Shown one piece after another: positions 8,241-16,773 of a stretch of 64,000 nucleotides of DNA. Location: positions 1 through 64,000 of the forward strand of contig JAGAYS010000037.1 in the NCBI GenBank assembly GCA_017940385.1, read 5' to 3'. Source of the stretch: Ruminobacter sp. (lineage in GTDB: Bacteria; Pseudomonadota; Gammaproteobacteria; Enterobacterales; Succinivibrionaceae). The position numbers were made by a program, and so were the translations under genes. The notes below the pieces were generated by a model that made no database searches, was not told the origin of the DNA, and was given only the letters and a program-made list of their open reading frames with translations. Position 1 is the stretch's first letter; the number at the start of each line of letters is the position of its first letter.

Positions 8241-11200
8241 TTAAAAATCTATCAGAATCTCCCTGATACCGGTTTTTCCTATAGGAGCGGAAATAATGCC
8301 GTTCTCCTCGAGTCTGTCGGCTATTCTGCTGGCACGGTTGTATCCGATGGCAAAATGTCGCTGAATAACCGATACGCTGAAGTTCTTATTGGCTCTCTTG
8401 AGTTCTCCGCAGAATTCCACCACACTGTCATACATGGCATTGTCGCTTGACGATGACGAGGCGGCTGCGGCACCGGCTCCTGCCGACATTCCGGAAAGAT
8501 CTTCTTCCTCACCGTAGTTATTGATTACGTCAACATATTCAGGAGTACCGCGGGCTCTCCATGCATCCGCAAACGCATTAACTTCCTCGTCGGAAATGAA
8601 TGCACCGTGGGCACGTCTGGTAATATTTGTACCGTCGTTGAATTTAATGAGCATGTCACCGCGGCCAAGAAGTGACTCAGCACCGCCCTCATCAATGATG
8701 ATGCGTGATTCCATATAGGACTTAACCTTAAATGAAATCTGGCTTGGGAAGTTACTTTTGATAATACCGGTAATAACCTCCTTTCTAGGAGACTGTGTAG
8801 CCAGAATCAGATGGATACCGCAGGCTCTCGCTTTCTGTGCCAGACGGGCTACCAGACTTTCAAGTTCCCCTCGCTGCTTTGCCTTCTGCATGATGAGATC
8901 CGCAAATTCATCAATAACAATGAGGATGTACGGCAGAGGCTTAAGCGCAGGAGCTTCCATGTCCATACTGTCTGACGGCTTCCAGGTAGGATCCTTAAGA
9001 ACCACACCCTTTGCAAGATTACTGCTGATGATTTCATTATAGTTGTCTATGGCTCGCACGCCTATTCTCTCGAGAAGCATGTAACGGTGATCCATTTCAT
9101 CACACGCCCACTTGAGCACGCCCATTACCTTCGACATATCCGTAATGATAGGAGTCAGCAGATGAGGAATATCCCTGTATACTGAGAATTCCAGAATCTT
9201 TGGATCCACCATGATGAGTCTCAGCTTGTCCGGAGTCAGCTTCATGAGGAGGGACACCAGCATGGTGTTGATACCAACGGACTTACCTGAACCTGTAGTA
9301 CCTGCAACAAGAAGATGCGGAGCCTTGGTTAAATCGTAAAGCACCGGATTTCCTTCAACGTCCTTTCCGAGGCATACCACAAGATTGCCCTTGGCCTTTG
9401 CAAAAGCTTCGGATTCAAGCAGTTCTCGCATGTTAACGGTATGACGGTCACTGTTAGGTATTTCGATACCGACATAGGCAGTTCCCGGGATAGTAGGGAT
9501 CACACGGGCTGACGGTACAAGAAGACTTCTTGCAAGATCCGCACTTACTCTCTGAATCTTATTCAGCGGGGTAGTGCCGAGATCCAGGAAGAATCTTGTA
9601 ACCACCGGACCTGTTTTGTACAGTTTAACCCTTCTGCTGCGGCCGTATTCATCGACTACGGTTTCCTCGGCAACGTGAGCTTCTATGCGATACTGCTCAA
9701 GAGCATTGTCCAGTCTGGTGATCATAGCCTGGATGTCAGCTTCCTTTACCGCAGCCTGAGCGGTCGGAGCCTTGAAAATTGCAGTGCTCGGGAATGTTGG
9801 AAGATTTCCGCTCTCGTCATATTCGTAATGTCCCTGTCTGTATCTTATGGCATCAGGCAGGTCGTCATGACTCACAAACCTTGCTCCGTCGGCATTACGC
9901 TGAACGGAATCTCTGCCGAGTCCCGCCTCGGACGAATTCCCCGTCTGCTCACGGTACTGAGCAGCGGAAGTCCGGCCTGAATCGTTTTCGGATTTGGCAC
10001 TTCCGGTATCGTTTACAATGGTGAAGCCTGCAGGTATCGGTCCGAACTCGTTTCCTGAATTGCTCTGCTGGATTGCCGCGAAATCAATAACGTTCCCAGA
10101 AGCGGCTTCCCTGTCCTTAATATTCTGATTTCCCGCGATGTAAGGAGAAGCCCCGATTTCACCGACTGCCCTTAAAAATGCTTCAGTCTTTGAATCGGAA
10201 CCTTCAGCAGAGCCGCCAAATGCGGATCTTTCCTCTTCGGCATAAGGATTATAACCTGAAGAAGCGCTGTGAACAGCCTCGCCGAGTGAACGGTTAGGAG
10301 TATCGTCAAAACTGCCGAAATGTGGCTCAACCCTGCCGAAGGAGTCTTCTTCAGCAGGTTTTGGAGTCTCATTCTTTTGCGGGAATCTTTCAGCGGCAAT
10401 ATCATTCTTCAGAGTAAAGCCCTGATCCCCGTCTGGATTGAAATTGGTCAGTCCCCTGTCATCAACAGTCTCGGCACTGAAATCAATGCCTGAATCTGCT
10501 GAATTTTCTGAAGCGGAATCCATACCAGCCTGCTCCGGTAAAGAATCAGACTTGTCATTCCCGTGAGGAGGAAGTACGTATGATGATGCATACTTAACAG
10601 GCTCTCCCAGAGTGGTCGGTTCGCCCTGAGCAGTTCTTATCTCACCTGCCCTGGCCTGGTCAACCTTTTCGGGAGTCTTTATTGGAGACGGTCCTGGAGC
10701 CGCATATTCCGAAAATCTTCCGGTATTCTGCTGCACCGGCTGAGACTGGCTCTGTGCAGGAGGTGCCGGAGGAACTGATGCCCCGCGGTACTCCGGAGGA
10801 ATGTCGCCAGCCATTGAACGGGCCACCTCCGGAATAACTGATGCTGCTGCAGCTGCCGCCATGTCCGGATAACTTGAAGCAAATGATGCTCCTGATACGT
10901 TATTTTCCGGCTGACAAGCTCCGGCAGGGGTTCCGTTTCCTCTGGCACCTTTCTGTGAAAGAAAACCGTCAACGGCATCAAGGTCAAGAGTCGGTTCCAC
11001 CCTGCCTTCCGAAACAGGAGCATGCACTGAAGGCGCCTGACGCTGAGCCTCCGGATTGGCGGTTCCAAGCCCCGGAATCACAAGGTCGTCCGCGGCACCT
11101 GAAATGTTAGGCTTTGCAAAATCGGCAGCTTCCCCCGAAAAAGCCTGACTGCCGGAATATGCTTCTCCGGAAGCGGACTTTTCCGCGGCTGATGCAGCCG

Positions 11201-11993
11201 CAAAGCCGCCGTCTGCCACGAGATCCTTCGGCACTTCAATGTTTTCATCTTCCTCAGGTGACTCCAGTTCGATGTCAACAAGATTAAATGATACGTCGGT
11301 ATCTGGAAGATCATCACCTTCATCGGCATACTGGCCCTCGGCACTCATGTTTCTGCCGTCGGAGCCGCCCCTGAAAAGATCACGGAGATAACTCATGCTG
11401 TTGCGGAAATCAAAGACGGCAAGAACAATTGCCCCGACCGCACCGCATATTGAGGTTAGTGACCAGCCGGTACTGCAGATGATACCGATGATAAGCAGGA
11501 CGATGTAGATGAGAATGGTACCGTTATACCCCATCATGGTGTGAAGCATGTCGTAGAATATTACACCTACCTGCCCTCCCCCGGCAAAATCATCACCTTC
11601 AAGGAAGGATACCTTGGTTGCCAGAGCGCAGAGTGAAATAATGACGAGATTCAATCCGACGATGCGCACCCCGGCACTGCCGAAATTATATCGTAAAAGT
11701 GAAGACCCTCTTGCCAGAAGAATGTTTCCAACATACAAGAGCAGGAACGGAAGAATATAGGCACACTTACCGAACCACTGAAACATGTTTTCCGAAACCC
11801 TGGCACCGATATAGCCCATGGCGTTATTTATTCTGGTTGAATTTGCCAGATCCTGACTCCAGTTGTTGTCATCAGCGCTATGGCTCCATAATGCACACAA
11901 CAGCAGGATGAATGAAACCAGAAGAAGCATGAAGATAATTTCCTTTACAATGCCCTTTGAAAGGGCATTTGGATTATTACCGCCTGAAAACAA
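8241..11993 (-). CDS. ftsK: DNA translocase FtsK
   Basis: Septum-anchored, ATP-driven DNA pump that moves the chromosome termini apart and activates XerCD recombination at dif. At 1250 residues it has the three expected parts: an N-terminal membrane domain with several helices (about 1-200), a long low-complexity linker rich in Ala, Ser, Pro, Gln and Glu (about 210-740), and the RecA-like motor with Walker A GTTGSGKS (about 895-902) and Walker B ILIVIDEFADL (about 1025). The C-terminal gamma winged helix (about 1190-1250) carries the KOPS-reading pattern (QRHFAIGYNRASRI). The ORF begins with TTG at 11993 behind AAGGCGG; no in-frame ATG precedes the first membrane helix, so a rare UUG start is likely. 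The order lrp-ftsK is conserved. Confidence 0.97.
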   Translation of the reverse strand: MFSGGNNPNALSKGIVKEIIFMLLLVSFILLLCALWSHSADDNNWSQDLANSTRINNAMGYIGARVSENMFQWFGKCAYILPFLLLYVGNILLARGSSLLRYNFGSAGVRIVGLNLVIISLCALATKVSFLEGDDFAGGGQVGVIFYDMLHTMMGYNGTILIYIVLLIIGIICSTGWSLTSICGAVGAIVLAVFDFRNSMSYLRDLFRGGSDGRNMSAEGQYADEGDDLPDTDVSFNLVDIELESPEEDENIEVPKDLVADGGFAAASAAEKSASGEAYSGSQAFSGEAADFAKPNISGAADDLVIPGLGTANPEAQRQAPSVHAPVSEGRVEPTLDLDAVDGFLSQKGARGNGTPAGACQPENNVSGASFASSYPDMAAAAAASVIPEVARSMAGDIPPEYRGASVPPAPPAQSQSQPVQQNTGRFSEYAAPGPSPIKTPEKVDQARAGEIRTAQGEPTTLGEPVKYASSYVLPPHGNDKSDSLPEQAGMDSASENSADSGIDFSAETVDDRGLTNFNPDGDQGFTLKNDIAAERFPQKNETPKPAEEDSFGRVEPHFGSFDDTPNRSLGEAVHSASSGYNPYAEEERSAFGGSAEGSDSKTEAFLRAVGEIGASPYIAGNQNIKDREAASGNVIDFAAIQQSNSGNEFGPIPAGFTIVNDTGSAKSENDSGRTSAAQYREQTGNSSEAGLGRDSVQRNADGARFVSHDDLPDAIRYRQGHYEYDESGNLPTFPSTAIFKAPTAQAAVKEADIQAMITRLDNALEQYRIEAHVAEETVVDEYGRSRRVKLYKTGPVVTRFFLDLGTTPLNKIQRVSADLARSLLVPSARVIPTIPGTAYVGIEIPNSDRHTVNMRELLESEAFAKAKGNLVVCLGKDVEGNPVLYDLTKAPHLLVAGTTGSGKSVGINTMLVSLLMKLTPDKLRLIMVDPKILEFSVYRDIPHLLTPIITDMSKVMGVLKWACDEMDHRYMLLERIGVRAIDNYNEIISSNLAKGVVLKDPTWKPSDSMDMEAPALKPLPYILIVIDEFADLIMQKAKQRGELESLVARLAQKARACGIHLILATQSPRKEVITGIIKSNFPSQISFKVKSYMESRIIIDEGGAESLLGRGDMLIKFNDGTNITRRAHGAFISDEEVNAFADAWRARGTPEYVDVINNYGEEEDLSGMSAGAGAAAASSSSSDNAMYDSVVEFCGELKRANKNFSVSVIQRHFAIGYNRASRIADRLEENGIISAPIGKTGIREILIDF

Positions 11994-12395
11994 AATACAC
12001 CGCCTTTAAATATCCGTAAAATCCGTCACCTTCCTGTTAACATGAAGGTAACGAAACACAAACATGTAATAAAATTCTATAAACAAAAAACCATGGTAAT
12101 TATAAATGAATCCTGATGATATAACAATTTTGAAAACATTATCAGAATGAAATAAAGACGGGCAATTCAAATTATTAAGCGACAGGCATTTCCGAAACGG
12201 GGAAGATGGCTCTTCCTGAGGAAAAATCACCGCCGTGGCCCCGCCTGATCCCGTGGCCGGTATATGAAGTTTCCATATTTTCAGCGAAACGGGAATTTTT
12301 GGAGGTTTGGAGGTTAAAAACGGAAAAAGCCAGTAAATCCACAGATGGAGATCATGGCATTTATGCATGAAAAAATTTTTATCCGGTACCCGGCA
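11994..12395. other. Intergenic region between lrp and ftsK
   Basis: About 400 bp with a short hairpin, GGAAGA (12201-12206) with TCTTCC (12211-12216), that may end lrp transcription weakly. A 120-codon minus ORF (12006-12368) has unnatural composition and no family features, and I do not accept it. The ftsK promoter should lie in the AT-rich 12020-12180 part. Confidence 0.4.
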
Positions 12396-12896
12396 TCATC
12401 TTTCCATACTGTCAAGAACGACGCATGACTGAATTTCGGCGATTCCAGGCTGCTTCATGAGTTCATTCTGCACAAAGTCACCATACTCACTGACTCCTGC
12501 AACCCTCACCTTAAGAATGCAGTCAAAGCACCCCGTTATGAACAGGCATTCGAATATCCTAGAATCGGCAGACACGAAATTTCTGAACGAATCCATAACT
12601 CCGGCCACGGTCTTGTCGAATTTTATCATTACGGTGAAAAGAACAGAGCGCCCCAGAAGACTGTAATTAAGAAGAGCCGTATAACCGCTTATGTACCCGG
12701 CATTCTCAAGCGAACGCACCCGTTCAAGACACGGCGTTGGACTCAGACCTATCTTTTTAGACAGATCAACATTTGAAATTCTGCCGTTTTTCCGCAGTTC
12801 AGCCAGAATCTTAAGATCCGTTTCATCAAGCCCCTTCTGATGTCTGACGTTTTTGTTAAATTCCAGGCTCCTAAAAGCCTCCATACTCTTATCCAT
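12396..12896 (-). CDS. lrp: Leucine-responsive regulatory protein (Lrp/AsnC family)
   Basis: Global transcription regulator of the feast/famine family, sensing leucine or other amino acids. The N-terminal helix-turn-helix reads LDETDLKILAELRKNGR followed by ISNVDLSKKIGLSPTPC. The C-terminal RAM ligand-binding domain includes LFTVMIKFD, FECLFITGCFDCILKVRV and a final GIAEIQSCVVLDSM. At 166 residues it matches E. coli Lrp (164). Its place upstream of ftsK on the same strand is the gammaproteobacterial arrangement, which supports Lrp itself over AsnC or another paralogue. Its targets cannot be read from the window. Confidence 0.93.
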   Translation of the reverse strand: MDKSMEAFRSLEFNKNVRHQKGLDETDLKILAELRKNGRISNVDLSKKIGLSPTPCLERVRSLENAGYISGYTALLNYSLLGRSVLFTVMIKFDKTVAGVMDSFRNFVSADSRIFECLFITGCFDCILKVRVAGVSEYGDFVQNELMKQPGIAEIQSCVVLDSMER

Positions 12897-12940
12897 ATCT
12901 CATACCGCCTCACAGTGCTGTCATACAGTCATGTCCGGAA

Positions 12941-12973
12941 TAATCCGCGGCTTCGCATGCCGGCCGCGGATTA
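12941..12973 (-). terminator. glgX terminator
   Basis: TAATCCGCGGC (12941-12951) pairs perfectly with GCCGCGGATTA (12963-12973) around an 11-nt loop, just beyond the glgX stop. The GC-rich stem fits an intrinsic terminator, although the minus-strand U-tract is short. Confidence 0.65.
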
Positions 12974-12991
12974 TACTCACGTACTTCCGCT

Positions 12992-15097
12992 TTACCTGTC
13001 GGAACCGCCCTTAATAGACTTATCCGAAATAAGAACCAGGATCGAATGGCTGGCAACATAGTAGTTGTGACCTATCTTTACCATTTCTTCGGGTTCTGCG
13101 GCAAAATCCAGAGGTGGCGGAAGAGATGTGTCAACAACTCTACGCCATTTCAGACTGTGATTGCTCGGCACGTTCGGAATCTTGATGTGCAGGCCTTCCC
13201 AGTATGAGTTAATGAACATGTAGTAGTATGACTCTGAAGATTCGGAGTATACGCACATGCCGATGGAATGGGATGAAGGAGACCAGTCAGGCTGATACGG
13301 TTCAACTCCGTGCCAGGTAACCTGGTTCTTTTCTATGGCATCCGCAAGATTTCTGATACTGAGCTTGTCCTGATCCATACGGGTACCGCGATTGACTCTG
13401 GTTGATATCAGCTTGCGCACGAAATTGAACATTTCCTCGCCGCGCTTACTTCTGTTCCAGTTGAGATAGCTTATCTCATTATCCTGACAGTATGCGTTAT
13501 TGTTGCCGTTCTGGGTGCGGAGCACCTCGTCCCCCATGAGAATCATCGGTGTTCCCATGGCATACATGTTAAGAAGCATCATGTTCTTAACCTGACGCAT
13601 GCGAAGCTTCAAAATTTCAGGATCCCTGGTTTCACCCTCAACGCCGTAGTTCGAGCTGAAATTACAGCTGTTACCGTCATTGTTGTGTTCACCGTTGGCC
13701 TCGTTATGCTTCTGGTTGTATGACACCAGATCCCACAGAGTGAAACCGTCATGACAGGTAATGAAGTTTATGCTCTTCTGCGGATCATCATCTATGTTGC
13801 GATAGATGTCCGGGCTTCCCAGAAGACGGTTCACCAGACGGTGAATCATGTTCTCGTCACCGCGGATAAAACATCTTATGTCGTCTCGGAACTGTCCGTT
13901 CCATTCACGCCACTTTCTTCCTGCCATGCGCCCCACCTGATAAAGTCCGCCGGCATCCCACGGTTCCGCAATGAGCTTGACCTTTGCCAGACGCGGATCG
14001 GTGGCAATAAAGAGCGTGGTAGGAGGATCGTTCAGAGGTTCACCGGTTGTTGCTCTGGAAAGGATTGAAGCCAGATCGAAGCGGAATCCGTCAACATGCA
14101 TCTCTTCGGTCCAGAAATGCAGGCTGTCCATAATCATTCTCTTAACCACCGGATGGCTGGAATTCATGGTATTGCCGCAGCCGCTGTAGTTCATGTAACG
14201 CTGGCCTTCATCGAGAATGTAGTAAGCTCCGTTGTCCAGTCCTTTAAATGAGTAAATCGGTCCGGTTTCACCGCCTTCCGACGTATGGTTGTACACCACG
14301 TCCAGAATCACCTCGATGCCGGCTCTGTGCAGGGATCTTACCATGTCACGGAATTCATCAAGAGGTCCGTAAACGCTTTTGTTGGACGAATAATCTCCGT
14401 GGATGGCAAAGAAGCTCATCGGGCTGTAGCCCCAGTAATTCTGCTTGCCTGGAGAGGCATCAAATCTGTCAAACTGGAATACGGGAAGAAGCTCCACGGC
14501 ATTCACGCCGAGTTCCTTAAGATAAGGTATCTTTGAAATAACACCTTTGTAGGTTCCGCGGATTGAGTCCGGAAGACCGGAGCTTTTATCCTTTGTAAAC
14601 CCGGCCACATGCATTTCGTAAATAACGCTTGAAGTCTGATTTCTGTTAAGGGCCTCATCTCCGTCCCAGTCGTACTTGCTCATGTCGACTACAACGTTCT
14701 TGGCACAGAAAATCTCATTTGAACCTACAAACTGGTTAAAGGTACGATTGTAGTTATCAGGAAATACGATTCTCTTTCCGTAAGGGTCAAGAAGCACCTT
14801 CTGCGGGTCAAAAATCATTCCCGGACGGTTGTGCAGGACCTCCTTCACTCTCCATCCGTAGTGCTGACCGTCCGTAAGCCCCTTTACAAAAACATGCCAG
14901 TAATATGAACTGCGGTGTTTGGCGGCGGTAAGCTCAATTATCTCCGGCTCCCTGTCATTGACATCCTTGAAAAGAAGAAGCTCCATAACCTTGGCGTTAC
15001 GGCACCATATGGCGAAATTAACGCCCCCCTTCTCTACGGTTGCCCCCAAATCACGACAGTGACCACTCAGTATATCTCTTTTATGTTTATGAATCAT
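12992..15097 (-). CDS. glgX: Glycogen debranching enzyme GlgX (isoamylase-type, GH13)
   Basis: Cytoplasmic alpha-1,6-glucosidase that removes branches from glycogen or limit dextrins. An N-terminal CBM48-like region (LGATVEKGGVNFAIWC, YYWHVFVKG, YGWRV) precedes the GH13 barrel: region I DVVYNHT, nucleophile Asp in DGFRFDLAS (about residue 341), acid/base Glu in LIAEPWDAGG (about 377), and third Asp in FITCHDGFT (about 448). GNNNAYCQDNEISYLNW is typical of the isoamylase/GlgX group. 701 residues compares with about 657 in E. coli. No glgB, glgC, glgA or glgP neighbour is present, so it is a stand-alone unit with its own terminator. Substrate choice between glycogen and imported maltodextrin is inference. 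Confidence 0.95.
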   Translation of the reverse strand: MIHKHKRDILSGHCRDLGATVEKGGVNFAIWCRNAKVMELLLFKDVNDREPEIIELTAAKHRSSYYWHVFVKGLTDGQHYGWRVKEVLHNRPGMIFDPQKVLLDPYGKRIVFPDNYNRTFNQFVGSNEIFCAKNVVVDMSKYDWDGDEALNRNQTSSVIYEMHVAGFTKDKSSGLPDSIRGTYKGVISKIPYLKELGVNAVELLPVFQFDRFDASPGKQNYWGYSPMSFFAIHGDYSSNKSVYGPLDEFRDMVRSLHRAGIEVILDVVYNHTSEGGETGPIYSFKGLDNGAYYILDEGQRYMNYSGCGNTMNSSHPVVKRMIMDSLHFWTEEMHVDGFRFDLASILSRATTGEPLNDPPTTLFIATDPRLAKVKLIAEPWDAGGLYQVGRMAGRKWREWNGQFRDDIRCFIRGDENMIHRLVNRLLGSPDIYRNIDDDPQKSINFITCHDGFTLWDLVSYNQKHNEANGEHNNDGNSCNFSSNYGVEGETRDPEILKLRMRQVKNMMLLNMYAMGTPMILMGDEVLRTQNGNNNAYCQDNEISYLNWNRSKRGEEMFNFVRKLISTRVNRGTRMDQDKLSIRNLADAIEKNQVTWHGVEPYQPDWSPSSHSIGMCVYSESSESYYYMFINSYWEGLHIKIPNVPSNHSLKWRRVVDTSLPPPLDFAAEPEEMVKIGHNYYVASHSILVLISDKSIKGGSDR

Positions 15098-16019
15098 AAG
15101 AAACCCGTTCTACCATGACATCAGGTGATTTCACGGTACCTTTTTATGCAAAAAATATCCAAGAAATACTTTCAGTTTTATCGTTATTACACTTCATTCA
15201 AAATTGATATCTGTTACGTAACGATTATCTGATTCCGCTTTCTTTCGTTCACTAGTCCCATGGTTTCTGCGGATTCACAGTTGACTTAATCAGAATCAAT
15301 GAGTTTTTATTATCAGTGTTATTTTTTATTATTGGTTTTTGTTTTTTTATCTGCCGTACATGACATTCAGTATTCACATACGTTTTTAATTCCATACTGA
15401 TACTGCTTCATGACACCCCTTCAGGGGCGTCATGCCATTTATTTTTCATTTCTCATTTCTGTTGTTATGTTTGCAGAGGTCACTCACGCGACATACGCAT
15501 AAACTTCGGCCGCACCGGAAAAAACCGGCAGGAAAAGTCCATAATCGTCGCATGAAAACCTTTACAGTTAGAATTTTATCCTATAAACAGCCAAAAAAGA
15601 AAATAATTATGCACCAAAACACCTTTTTGCATATTTTATATTCTGTTATGCCGTCCGACTCAGCAAAAATGCAAAGATCCGTATCAAAAAACAAGTATAA
15701 TTTCTTAACCTTCGTCACGGTATTACCATACATATCAAGTGTAAATATTGTTTTATGGTCTATCCCCCGCGGAAACGTGCAGTATTTCCAATTCAGACTG
15801 GCAGCTTCACTCACGTATCGTCATATGTTTTAATGCACGAATTCCGTAAAATAAGATTAAAATTTATTCCCAAACGGAATTTTTCAAGTAAAATAAAGTC
15901 TCAATTCAGGAACGGCATGCAAATACCGTCCCTTACCGTCAGTCATACCTGCCCCTGCATAAACGGTTCCCGGCATGACTGCAGACCGGCATCTGACAAT
16001 ACCGATACGGAAAACAATC
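15098..16019. other. Large divergent intergenic region between glgX and the nuclease gene
   Basis: About 920 bp with no ORF that looks coding; a 133-codon + ORF (15432-15833) has random composition. It must contain the glgX promoter (minus) and the nuclease promoter (plus). A terminator-like hairpin at 15409-15434 is unexplained by flanking genes. A TTGACT at about 15278-15283 could start a short + transcript ending at that hairpin. Confidence 0.45.
15409..15434 (+). terminator. Orphan terminator-like hairpin
   Basis: CATGACACCCC (15409-15419) pairs with GGGGCGTCATG (15424-15434), with one A-C mismatch and a 4-nt loop, followed by a T-rich tract on +. No annotated + gene lies upstream before it, so it may end a short leader or small RNA. 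Confidence 0.5.
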
Positions 16020-16688
16020 ATGAACATATTCAATTTCAAAAAGAAATACGGCAATTCAGCATCAGATTCCCTCATGAATTTCCATGCATGCTTTTTCCCA
16101 AAAGTCTTTACGTGCCTTGCAGCCGTATCTGCAGTTTCATTTTTTCTCATGCTGTCAACCCCGGCTGAAGCCGGGGGGCACGGACGTAAGGCAACCGGTC
16201 ACTACAGTTACATGTGCAAAGTCATCAGGGTTCATGACGGGGATACCTTCAGATGTCTTGACGGGAAAAAAAAGGAGCACAAGATAAGACTAATAAACAT
16301 AGATGCTCCCGAAAAAGCTCAGCAGTACGGTAAGGAAGCAACTTCCTACCTTAAAAGCAGAATTCTGAAGAAAAACGTCACCGTTCAGGTATCATCAAAA
16401 GACAAATACAGACGGGAGCTGGCCGTTATCTTCGTAAACGGAACCGACATAAACAGGGAAATGGTGGCTACCGGCAATGCCTGGGCCTTCCGTAAATATC
16501 TGCCTGAACATAACAGGAAGGAATACATAAATCTTGAAAGCGGAGCAAGGTCGGCAAAACGCGGTTTATGGAAATATCCGAATCCCGTGGAACCGGCAGA
16601 ATACAGAAAAGCCCACCGCAGCTCTCAGGACACGGCCAAAAGACACGCCGGCGGAACCTACAAAAAGAAAAAAAAGTCTCACCGTTAA
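16020..16688 (+). CDS. Exported thermonuclease-like (SNase domain) protein
   Basis: Staphylococcal-nuclease-type phosphodiesterase, probably cleaving DNA or RNA outside the cytoplasm with Ca2+. The domain shows VIRVHDGDTFRC, then IRLINIDAPE, QYGKEA, YRRELAVIFVNG and GLW. The conserved Asp/Glu and Arg positions (DGDT, IDAPE, RREL) are present. A hydrophobic stretch ending STPAEA, cut before GGHG, looks like a signal peptide, preceded by about 30 residues if translation starts at 16020. An internal ATG at 16074 would give a standard signal peptide but has no ribosome-binding site; the upstream ATG at 15975 is also possible. The tail is Lys/Arg-rich. It lies just before a topoisomerase gene, with no evidence of shared function. 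Confidence 0.85.
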   Translation: MNIFNFKKKYGNSASDSLMNFHACFFPKVFTCLAAVSAVSFFLMLSTPAEAGGHGRKATGHYSYMCKVIRVHDGDTFRCLDGKKKEHKIRLINIDAPEKAQQYGKEATSYLKSRILKKNVTVQVSSKDKYRRELAVIFVNGTDINREMVATGNAWAFRKYLPEHNRKEYINLESGARSAKRGLWKYPNPVEPAEYRKAHRSSQDTAKRHAGGTYKKKKKSHR

Positions 16689-16773
16689 AAGAGCAGTCGC
16701 CGGCCGGTAAAAGCTCTTTTACGGTAAATTTTGCATGATTTCCCTTCACCATCGACCGGCTTACGGAACATTT

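Noticed and set aside
12006..12368. A 120-codon minus-strand ORF between lrp and ftsK
   Set aside because: Composition is unnatural (many Pro, His, Phe and Tyr in random order), there is no family motif and no good ribosome-binding site; it overlaps the region expected to hold the ftsK promoter.
15432..15833. A 133-codon + strand ORF upstream of the nuclease gene
   Set aside because: It starts inside the orphan terminator tail, has no recognisable domain and random composition.
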